DNA of 64,000 bases from Streptomyces gobiensis (GTDB taxonomy: Bacteria > Actinomycetota > Actinomycetes > Streptomycetales > Streptomycetaceae): contig NZ_CP086120.1 of the NCBI RefSeq assembly GCF_021216675.1, positions 5,020,501-5,084,500 on the forward strand, in the 5' to 3' direction. Positions within the stretch are counted from its first letter, which is position 1. Each line of letters starts with the position of its first letter. The translations under genes and the position numbers were made by a program. Positions 41,641-48,006 of the stretch are shown here, in pieces. The notes below the pieces were generated by a model that ran no database searches, was not told where the DNA came from, and saw only the letters and a list, made by a program, of their open reading frames with translations.

Positions 41641-42407
41641 GCGAGGGATTCCTGGTGCGACAAGGCGTCGCCCAAGGCGAGATCGTAGGACACCAGCGAC
41701 TGCTCGACCACTGCCGGAGAGTCCAGCACGGTGCCCGTGTGCAGCCCCTCAACGTAGGCGATCGGCGCCATGTCCTCGAACCTCATCAACGTAACCGCAC
41801 TCTCTAGCAGAGCGTGTGCCCCACTAGAGAACGGCAACACATGGAGCCGCACCCGCTTTTCGCCAAGGTGAGCGATGTGCCGTAGCTGACCGGCCATGAC
41901 GGACGGTCCGCCAATGGGGCGGCGGAGTACCGACTCATCAAACATGGCCCACACCTCAGGAGTCAGTGAGCCGTCAAGGATCTTGGCACGGTCAAGCCGT
42001 GTGCGGATGTTGTCCGCACACTGTTCCTCGCTCAGACGAGGGAAGCCAGCGGCAAACACCGCACGCGCGTACGCCTCTGTCTGCAGCAGGCCCGGCACCA
42101 GCGAGCTGGCATACTCGCGGATCATCACGGCCTGCGGCTCCAGCTCCGCCACTTCCTCGAAGAACGTGGCCAACTTCCCGTCGGGCAGGAAGCGTACGAA
42201 CACCCCGCCCGTGTCCAGCGCCTGGTCAAGCCGCTGTGCGTCCTCCGGGGAGGGCAGCCGCCGCCCTGCCTCAATATGCGCGATATGGGACCGGGACATA
42301 ACTGCCTCAGTGCCCAGCTTCTGCTGCGTCCAGCCCTTCGCCTCCCGCCGCTCCCGTAGCTCGTCCCCATACGCATTCCTTTTCGCCGAACCACGCTTGT
42401 CCGCCAT
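41595..42407 (-). CDS. XRE-family DUF5753 (Scr1/WhiJ-like) transcriptional regulator (A type)
   Basis: The 270-residue protein has an N-terminal helix-turn-helix (YGDELRERREAKGWTQQKLG, SRSHIAHIEAGRRLPSPEDA) and a DUF5753 domain (SSLVPGLLQTEAYARAVFAA, RVRLHVLPFSSGAHALLES, YDLALGDALSHQESLALIRA). It overlaps the downstream DUF397 gene. Although its neighbours are nearly identical to copy B, this regulator is only a distant paralog of the one at 61750-62568. It is divergent from a set of micro-genes. Start ATG 42405-42407. Confidence 0.92.
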   Translation of the reverse strand: MADKRGSAKRNAYGDELRERREAKGWTQQKLGTEAVMSRSHIAHIEAGRRLPSPEDAQRLDQALDTGGVFVRFLPDGKLATFFEEVAELEPQAVMIREYASSLVPGLLQTEAYARAVFAAGFPRLSEEQCADNIRTRLDRAKILDGSLTPEVWAMFDESVLRRPIGGPSVMAGQLRHIAHLGEKRVRLHVLPFSSGAHALLESAVTLMRFEDMAPIAYVEGLHTGTVLDSPAVVEQSLVSYDLALGDALSHQESLALIRAVAEEYEHAQR

Positions 42408-42520
42408 GCGGTGAACTCCTTTTTGTGCTGCCTGCGTTGGCACGCGGCTACCACTGGTGACAATACCCACGGCCACTCCACGCTGTGAGCAGTTCAGTAC
42501 AGAGCGGAGGGGTCGAAACC

Positions 42521-42646
42521 ATGACGACGCAGCTGAGTGGCGCGTTCAGGAACGCGGACCGTCCTTCTGTGCCGGGAGCTCGCCGCAGCTCTCCGGGGCG
42601 ACGCTCACCAGCCGGCAGAGCTGGGGAAGAAGTGACCGGCCGATAA
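42521..42646 (+). CDS. small Arg/Ser-rich ORF, 41 aa, unknown
   Basis: ATG at 42521 follows GCGGAGGGG at good spacing and encodes MTTQLSGAFRNADRPSVPGA and an Arg/Ser/Gly-rich tail of 21 residues. No family is recognised. It exists only in copy A. Placement divergent from the XRE gene and ahead of the micro-genes is typical for such loci, but it may be non-coding. Confidence 0.35.
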   Translation: MTTQLSGAFRNADRPSVPGARRSSPGRRSPAGRAGEEVTGR

Positions 42647-42717
42647 CCACGCCACGAGAAGACCCCGGTGAGGTAGTGAGACCCCCGGGGCGTGGCCGCC
42701 TGAATGGAGTGAACGAC

Positions 42718-43019
42718 ATGAGCATTATCCATGCCCTGATTGCTATGGCCAGAACGGCGATCGCAGCCCTGTACGGACTGGAGAAGCAGCATCCGGCAAC
42801 CGTCCAGAGCCCGCCTCAGCCACCACCAGCGCCGTGCCCGGAGCCTCCTGCGGCGCTGCCCCGGCATCGGAGTCCTTACGGCCTCCCTGTTATGTGGACG
42901 GTCAGCCGCTTGTACGGCCGTACTTGGTGGAGTATGAGCGGCGGCAGCGCCGCCGTCTGGTCATGGCGGCGCACCACGGCATTGTCGTTGACTGCGTTGT
43001 CGTTGGGGGTGGCCGGTGA
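42718..43019 (+). pseudogene. micro-gene 1, copy A, frameshifted by a 10-bp deletion
   Basis: It starts MSIIHALIAMARTAIAALYG like the intact copy B gene (62706-63017). It lacks the 10 bp GGAGCCTCCC present there after TACGGCCTCCC, so the frame shifts after about residue 57. The downstream half (CYVDGQPLVRPYLVEYERRQ) is intact in another frame up to the TGA at 43017-43019. No function is known. Confidence 0.75.
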
Positions 43020-43237
43020 GTGGGTTGTGTGGTGCGCGGCGTCCTGCGTGGGTTGGCCTGCCGCCCCTGTGCGCCGCCCGGTTCTCCTGTGTCCGTCAGC
43101 AGGGGCATGACGGGTTGCACCGTGATGTCCATGGTGAGAGCTGGATCGACCCGGACTCTGAACTGGCCGAATGTCTGGGTGTGGCTGTTGCTGCCGAGTA
43201 TCTGCGGGCCATTCTCGGGTGGAGTGATGACCGGTGA
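43016..43237 (+). CDS. micro-gene 2, copy A: small Cys/His protein
   Basis: The 73-residue protein starts with GTG overlapping the previous stop as GTGA. The sequence MSGLCGARRPAWVGLPPLCA, then RFSCVRQQGHDGLHRDVHGE, has Cys and His spacing suggestive of a zinc site, followed by an acidic helix (AECLGVAVAAEYLRAILGW). It is identical apart from silent or near-silent changes to 63014-63235. Similar short proteins occur around XRE-DUF397 loci and phages, but no function is known. Confidence 0.65.
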   Translation: MSGLCGARRPAWVGLPPLCAARFSCVRQQGHDGLHRDVHGESWIDPDSELAECLGVAVAAEYLRAILGWSDDR

Positions 43238-43404
43238 CGATGACGATCAAGGTTTACCGGGTACGTCCGGACGGCCGCCGGATCACGGTCGTGCCACGCC
43301 GGACCGTCGGCGAGAGCGACCCCACCCGGCTCCCCGGATCACTGAGATTCCCGCCGTGCAGCTGCCCGCGGTGCACACCCCGGCAGCCTGAAGGGGCGAA
43401 GTAA
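43234..43404 (+). CDS. micro-gene 3, copy A: 56-aa CxCxxC protein
   Basis: A GTG at 43234 overlaps the preceding stop codon by 4 bp (GTGA). The product reads VTMTIKVYRVRPDGRRITVV and ends FPPCSCPRCTPRQPEGAK, a C-x-C-x2-C motif. The same length and coupling are preserved in copy B (63232-63402), supporting real translation. It is a possible mini zinc ribbon; its function is unknown. Confidence 0.6.
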   Translation: MTMTIKVYRVRPDGRRITVVPRRTVGESDPTRLPGSLRFPPCSCPRCTPRQPEGAK

Positions 43405-43526
43405 GGCCCGTCAGGGCAGTCCGGTTTGCGTGGCCTGACCGTCCGTACGGCGCAGGAAGCCCAGGGCTGTGCCCTACGAGGCGGCATGACCCAGGGAGTT
43501 GTGGCGGGACTGGGACATCGGGCGGT

Positions 43527-43558
43527 CAGCGTTTCTGCGAGGACGCGGAAGATGAGGG
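43527..43558 (-). pseudogene. dhaL 3'-end fragment
   Basis: These 32 bp match 63424-63455, the end of the dhaL gene, with one difference. In copy B this sequence follows the micro-genes directly. Here about 105 bp of unrelated DNA intervenes, and the fragment is cut off at 43559 where recombinase sequence begins. Confidence 0.65.
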
Positions 43559-43564
43559 AGCCAG

Positions 43565-43755
43565 GACGAGATCCGCGCCATGCTCAAGCCACTGGGCCCC
43601 GTCCGCGATGTCTCGCCAACGCCGAACCGCAGGACAAAGTGAAGGTCTACCAGAACCTCGGGCTCAAGCTCACCTATGAGCCCAGAAAAACAGCTCGTAC
43701 GGGCCGAGGCTCGCCTTGACCCGCACAAGTTATCGGTGTCCGAGGGGGGACTTGA
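43565..43755 (+). pseudogene. serine recombinase 3'-end fragment plus duplicated tRNA-Leu 3' end
   Basis: This stretch is closely similar to 50994-51174. It begins at GACGAGATCCGCGCC, encodes the end of a serine recombinase (DEIRAMLKPLGP, then VYQNLGLKLTYEP in a shifted frame), and ends with GTCCGAGGGGGGACTTGA, the last 18 bp of the tRNA-Leu gene at 51157. Frameshifts make the coding part non-functional. It marks one end of the tRNA-linked island. Confidence 0.8.
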
Positions 43756-44057
43756 CCCAAAACCCCAACCACTCGTAGTCCGTGGTGACCTGCTTCTTCG
43801 CGGCGGAGCCACCGATCGGGTCGACCAGCTGGGAATGCTGGAATGATCCCCGAGGTAAACGCGCCCCACAAGGCCGGGGCCGTGAGGCCGGGCCAGTTCC
43901 ACCCGAGTGAGTGCCGTCGCGTGTTCCGGCACCGGCATCGGTTGGTGCTCTGGGCGGGACTGCATGTAGAAGGCGGAAGGTGTGACCAGCGGATTTTCGC
44001 TGGCGCTCTGCTGATCGAGGGGAGCTTTAACCCTTCCGTGCCGGAGAGGGTGCGGTG
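43756..44057. other. 300 bp without a firm gene
   Basis: This is the left interior end of the island. A 71-residue open frame starting ATG at 43843 (MIPEVNAPHKAGAVRPGQFH) has no ribosome site that I would trust and no recognised family. A small palindrome CCAGCG-GATTTT-CGCTGG lies near 43987-44005. GAGAGG just before 44058 serves the next gene. Confidence 0.4.
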
Positions 44058-44594
44058 ATGGCTGCTACCTCACCTGGCCGGGTTTCCTCCACTGGCCACG
44101 CGATGGTGATGCGGTCCGTGACCGCGATCACGGCCGCAGTCATCGGGCTGACGTTCCTGTTCGGGTTCGGCAACGTGCTGGCGCTGGGCCTGCGGCTGGG
44201 CGTGCCGACGTACGTCGCACCGCTGGTCGCTCCCGCCGTGGACCTGTCGGTTCTCGGCCTGCTGCTGGGCGTGCGCTACCTGGCACTGAATGATGCCCCG
44301 CGTGAGCAGATTCGTCCGGCCCGTCGCCTGCTGGTGCTGGCAAGCGTGATGACGCTGGCGTTGAACGTGACGGAGCCGCTGCTCGCGGGCCACTACGGCA
44401 AAGCTGCCTTCGAAGCGGTCGGGCCGCTGCTGCTGATCGGCTGGGCCGAAGTCGGCCCCGGCCTTCTCCAGGCCATCAGCACCACGGGTGGTGCGTCGGA
44501 GGCGGCGTCCGAACCGGTCGCCGATCCCAAGCAGCCCGCCGTCGTCAGCGGGGAGAAGGAGTCGGACCCATGCCCTGAGCAGCGTGGCCAGTGA
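44058..44594 (+). CDS. DUF2637 membrane protein (AICE/plasmid spread-type)
   Basis: The 178-residue protein has four hydrophobic segments in the DUF2637 pattern: MRSVTAITAAVIGLTFLFGF, VAPAVDLSVLGLLLGVRYLA, LVLASVMTLALNVTEPLLAG and FEAVGPLLLIGWAEVGPGLL, followed by a polar tail. Proteins of this type are encoded by actinomycete plasmids and integrative conjugative elements, near spread/transfer genes. No TraB/FtsK-like transfer gene is present here, so this looks like the relic of such an element. ATG 44058; GTG 44055 is an alternative. Confidence 0.8.
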   Translation: MAATSPGRVSSTGHAMVMRSVTAITAAVIGLTFLFGFGNVLALGLRLGVPTYVAPLVAPAVDLSVLGLLLGVRYLALNDAPREQIRPARRLLVLASVMTLALNVTEPLLAGHYGKAAFEAVGPLLLIGWAEVGPGLLQAISTTGGASEAASEPVADPKQPAVVSGEKESDPCPEQRGQ

Positions 44595-44609
44595 ACGGAG
44601 AAGACCTCT

Positions 44610-44912
44610 ATGGCTTCCGGGAGGGGGCGACTTCAGTTGGCTCCCGAGCCGAGTGTGGGGCCGGGAGGGAAGGGCGCGTCGTGCTTGGAGGAGGAGCTGT
44701 TGGAGCAGGCCCGCGCTGAGGATGCTCAGCACAGGGCCAAGTTCCAGCGGCCGATCTCTGCAGAAACACTTCAGAAGCGGCTCGGCGTCGGGGCGAGGAA
44801 GTCTCGGGCACTGGTGGCTGCGGTGCGCTATGAGGCGAGCGAGGTGGGGCGTCAGGAGAGCGCGAGTCAAAGAGATGGAGGCGGTTCGCGCGAGGAGGGT
44901 GCTCTTGTCTGA
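44610..44912 (+). CDS. small basic helix-turn-helix-like protein of integrative elements
   Basis: The 100-residue hydrophilic protein contains AEDAQHRAKFQRPISAETLQ followed by KRLGVGARKSRALVAAVR. This resembles the short DNA-binding proteins found next to DUF2637 genes in actinomycete mobile elements. It begins 15 bp after the DUF2637 gene and is probably cotranscribed. No specific function can be assigned. The IS630 element was inserted 24 bp beyond its stop codon. Confidence 0.6.
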   Translation: MASGRGRLQLAPEPSVGPGGKGASCLEEELLEQARAEDAQHRAKFQRPISAETLQKRLGVGARKSRALVAAVRYEASEVGRQESASQRDGGGSREEGALV

Positions 44913-44936
44913 GAAAGGAGGTGTTCCATCTAGCTA

Positions 44937-45912
44937 GTGGCTCATCTCGATTCGGTGGCCGGGTAATTGATCGTTGGCTGGTTGCCGGGCAGGCTGTTTC
45001 CACGCGCTGATGGTGGAGGTGGTCGTGGGGCGGCGTCCGGGAGTGTTTGTCCGGCCGGTGAGCATGGAGGAAGGGCGCCGGTTGCAGCGGATCAGCCGGA
45101 CCGCGAAGGATCCGGTGCGGCTGCGGCGGGCGATCGTGGTGATGATGTCCGCGCAGGGCCAGGCCGTTCGCGACATCACCTCACTGATGCAGGTCGGCGA
45201 GGACTACGTTCGCGACATCATCCACGCGTTCAACGAGCGGGGATTCAAGGCACTTGACCCAAAATGGAGCGCTGGAAGTCCTCCAACGACCCCAACTTTG
45301 TGGCCAAGATGCACCGGGTCCTGGCGCTCTACGACACCCCGCCCACCGACGGCCGGGTGTCTGCGTGGACAAGTTCGGGCCGCTGAGCCTCCAGCCGCGC
45401 AAGGGCAAAGCCTGGCGCCCGCGAAGCTCGCCGCGCCGACTGCGGGCCACCTACAACCGTCGCGACGGCGTGATGCACATGCTCGCCGCCCTCGACCTGG
45501 CCACCGGCAAGGTCTACTATCGGATCCGCGAGCGCAAGCGATGGCGCGAGTTCCTGGCCCTGCTCAAGACCCTGCGCGCCCGCTGGCCCGGGGAGAAGCT
45601 GTATGTGGTGCTGGACAACTTCTCTCCGCACAAGCAGCCGAACGTGCGGGCCTGGGCTGCGGCCCACGATATTGAGCTGGTCTTCCTGCCGACCTACGGA
45701 TCGTGGCTGAACTGGATCGAGTCCGAGTTCGTCGCCCTGCGCTACTTCGCGCTCAACGGCACTGACCACCGCAGCCACACCGAGCAGAACGCCGCCATCG
45801 GGGCCTACATCCGCTGGCACAACGCCCACGCTGAGCCGAAGACCAACTTCGCCCCCGACTCGGCCATCCGCATCTGGACCAATTACCCGGCCAAAGCAGC
45901 ATGATGAGCCAC
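44937..45912 (+). mobile_element. IS630-family insertion sequence (internally deleted)
   Basis: The termini are GTGGCTCATC (44937) and GATGAGCCAC (ending 45912). They form an inverted repeat that continues after a gap with GGCCGGGTAATTG. Both ends are flanked by TA within CTAG, the TA target duplication of the IS630/Tc1 group. The element is 976 bp, shorter than a full IS630, because its transposase carries a deletion. Confidence 0.85.
45010..45904 (+). pseudogene. IS630-family transposase, deleted and frameshifted
   Basis: The first part (MVEVVVGRRPGVFVRPVSME through GEDYVRDIIHAFNERGFKAL) is the helix-turn-helix domain. After DPKW about 70 codons are missing and the sequence resumes in another frame at KSSNDPNFVAKMHRVLALYD. 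A further one-base loss occurs at about 45357 in the GRV-ICVD region. The catalytic half is then intact: VDKFGPL, VLDNFSPH and WLNWIESEF, the DDE residues. It ends with IGAYIRWHNAHAEPKTNFAP and a stop. It is non-autonomous as it stands. Confidence 0.87.
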
Positions 45913-46028
45913 TAGCTCCGCAGGCAGACGCTCAGCGGGACGGACACGGACGGGAACGTTCAACCGCTCTGCCGCTCGTGTCATCGCATGAAGACCGGCG
46001 AGGACTTCGGGGCGAGGTCGACGCCGTT

Positions 46029-46460
46029 TTAACGTTCCGCAATTTTAAAGACTTCCTCGATGGGCAGGAGGAAAGGCTTGTCGGTGACGCTCCTGGCCTG
46101 CACCGGAGGAAGCCCCTGGTAGACCGAGACGGTCGCCCCTTCCGCGTTCACGAGTACGAGTTGTGCAGGCGCGTGCGTCCCACCATTGACCACGAGTTGG
46201 GGCACACCGTCCACGTATCGCAGGCTGAGCGTGCCGATGTCCTCGGGCTTGACCTCGGTTGCCGGGATGAGCCCCAAGTTCGTTTCGGGCTTCACCTCTT
46301 CCGTCGGGACCACGACCGGGTTCGCGCTACCGCTCCGAGCCTGTGCAACAGGAACCAAGAAAATCACCAGGTACTTCGATGATTGATTCAAATTCTCGCT
46401 CTGGCATTTAGGTGCCTCCAACAGGGCGTAGCGGTCGTCGAGTCGAGCGTCCCATGACAC
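46029..46460 (-). CDS. hypothetical protein, 143 aa
   Basis: The reading frame opens with GTG (46458-46460), or may start later. It contains a hydrophobic stretch (KYLVIFLVPVAQA) and two similar segments, NPVVVPTEEVKPETNLGL and LIPATEVKPEDIGTLSL, then LVVNGGTHAPAQLVLVN. Base composition is lower in GC than its surroundings, which suggests recent acquisition. No family is recognised. It could be a secreted or membrane-anchored repeat protein, or a fragment. It lies between the IS630 element and gene scraps. Confidence 0.45.
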   Translation of the reverse strand: MSWDARLDDRYALLEAPKCQSENLNQSSKYLVIFLVPVAQARSGSANPVVVPTEEVKPETNLGLIPATEVKPEDIGTLSLRYVDGVPQLVVNGGTHAPAQLVLVNAEGATVSVYQGLPPVQARSVTDKPFLLPIEEVFKIAER

Positions 46461-46577
46461 AGCGTCACCAGTTAGCGACTTTCGACGGAACGGCTAAGAA
46501 CCGACGGTGGCGCAAAGACACCACTTCGGACCGGCCCTGACCAGCCCAACAACCCCCACCCTTCGGGAGGCGCCCCC

Positions 46578-46685
46578 ATGCCGCGCAAACCCCGTCCCCC
46601 GGGCAGTGTCCCCGGGTGCCCCGAGCTGATCCGAGCCAGCGGACGGTGCGCGGAGAGGAAGTGCGCCGTACCCATCGATACGTAC
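46578..46685 (+). pseudogene. possible HNH-endonuclease N-terminal fragment
   Basis: GGGAGG precedes an ATG encoding MPRKPRPPGSVPGCPELIRA then SGRCAERKC. This resembles the Cys-containing N-terminus of small phage/plasmid HNH nucleases. Similarity ends at about 46665, where a TPP-enzyme fragment begins on the other strand. The identification is weak. Confidence 0.3.
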
Positions 46686-46910
46686 TCACTTGGATTTGTC
46701 GTACTGAATCCACTCCTTGCGGCGCAGCGCGTGCCCCACCGGGGACTTCACCCGCTCCGCGAACTCCATCACCTCGGCGTGCGCACCGGCGGTCCCACTG
46801 CCGCAGAACAACGTGACCCGCTCCGCCTCGTCGATCAGGCGGGCGAGCTTCTCGATCTCGGCCTCCCCCCGACGCACCGAGCGGAGGTAGCCGAGGCAGT
46901 GCCCCCGCAC
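46686..46910 (-). pseudogene. fragment of a thiamine-pyrophosphate-dependent enzyme
   Basis: An open stretch of about 70 residues reads IEKLARLIDEAERVTLFCGS, then GTAGAHAEVMEFAERVKSPV and GHALRRKEWIQYD. This is the central-domain start of pyruvate-oxidase/YdaP-like TPP enzymes (normally about 600 residues). The sequence is cut immediately after QYD and upstream by an IS630 end remnant. Confidence 0.7.
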
Positions 46911-46999
46911 GCCGCCCCACGACCATCAGCTCGTGGAAACAGCCTTCCCGGCAACCGGCTAACGAGCAATTACCCGGCCAACGAATCGAGACGAGCCAC
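46907..46999 (-). mobile_element. solo left end of an IS630-type element, inverted
   Basis: Read on the minus strand, the sequence GTGGCTCGTCTCGATTCG, then TGGCCGGGTAATTG and GGCTGTTTCCACG, parallels the left end of the element at 44937. It is bounded by CTAG and ends after about 93 bp. The orientation is opposite to the intact element. Confidence 0.75.
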
Positions 47000-47051
47000 T
47001 AGCTGACCAGGACGGAGCCGCACCAGCCCCTGTGTCGTTTAGCGGTTGCCG

Positions 47052-47900
47052 TCAGCATCGGGTCCTGGAGCAGAAGCGATCCGGGCCGGCCAGGCTGGGT
47101 TCTCGAGTGCGGAATCTGCGGATTATCTCCAGATAGTCGCGTGAGTCCGCCAAGCGAAGACCCTTGCTGCGGAATGCCGCGAAATCTGCCGCGGAGGGCC
47201 AGGAGCGGTACTGTCGCTGCCTGCGGTCCTGCGGCCGGGTCGTCGGCCAGCGACCCGACTCCAGGTCGGGCAGTATCCGCAAGAACAGGTCGATGCCGAG
47301 CGGATACAGCTGCAGTCCGTGCCAGAACATGGACCGCTCGGGATCAACTGGCAACCGACGGATGCCAATGATGGGACCGGTGTCTATGCCCGCGTCGATC
47401 ACGTGCAACGTGCTGCCCAGGCTGGATTCGCCGGCCAGCATGGCGTACATCGGTGAGAACAACCCCGCATACCGTGGCAGGGCGCCCGGATGAATGTTCA
47501 GTACCCCGAGCCTGGCCAGTGCGATGGTCGGCGGCTTGAAGATGAGGCCGAATCGCACGGACAGGATCACGTCCGGGGCGAACTCTTTGATGAACGCATA
47601 CCCATCACCGCGGTTTATCTCCCTGATGGTACGGATCGGGGTACCGTGCTGTCGCGCAAGATGGCTGTAGGTGAGCAGCTCTCCGGGCGGAACCGTCCGG
47701 CGGTCCAACTCCGGACGCACCCGCTCGTTGAACAGGTTGCCGAACCACCGCAACCAGGCCCCCGGATCACCCGTGCTCCGCCGTCCGGGCTCGACGGGGA
47801 CCAGGGCCACTGCGACCGCGTTCCCAGTCAACCCGGGAAGCAGCCGGTTCAGCGCCACGCACGACGTCACATCATCCTGCGAGCAGACCAGAATGCGCAT
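47052..47900 (-). CDS. formyltransferase-family protein (Fmt/PurN-like fold)
   Basis: The 282-residue protein has the formyltransferase core at residues about 95-185: DVILSVRFGLIFKPP, then LGVLNIHPGALPRYAGLFSP and LHVIDAGIDTGPIIG, matching the Asn-His-Asp catalytic set. It lacks the C-terminal tRNA-binding OB domain of methionyl-tRNA formyltransferase, so a small-molecule or sugar-amine formyl/amidotransfer reaction is likelier. It is located 106 bp downstream of an asparagine synthetase gene on the same strand inside the tRNA-Leu island. Both may be tailoring genes from a lost biosynthetic cluster (inference). Confidence 0.8.
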   Translation of the reverse strand: MRILVCSQDDVTSCVALNRLLPGLTGNAVAVALVPVEPGRRSTGDPGAWLRWFGNLFNERVRPELDRRTVPPGELLTYSHLARQHGTPIRTIREINRGDGYAFIKEFAPDVILSVRFGLIFKPPTIALARLGVLNIHPGALPRYAGLFSPMYAMLAGESSLGSTLHVIDAGIDTGPIIGIRRLPVDPERSMFWHGLQLYPLGIDLFLRILPDLESGRWPTTRPQDRRQRQYRSWPSAADFAAFRSKGLRLADSRDYLEIIRRFRTREPSLAGPDRFCSRTRC

Positions 47901-48006
47901 AGAGAGCCCCGTTCTCCAGTCGATGCGGTTGTGCTGAACCCATCAGCACGGTTTCCGGGCGCCCCGGGCCGCCGCCCGAGGGACCCAGAGCAGTCGGATA
48001 TGCCCT

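Larger units (their letters stand above)
42479..43420. repeat. duplicated segment, right block of copy A
   Basis: The block corresponds to 62638-63418. Similarity is weak at 42479-42700, where copy A carries an extra stretch with a small open frame, and nearly perfect from about 42720 to 43420. Confidence 0.8.
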
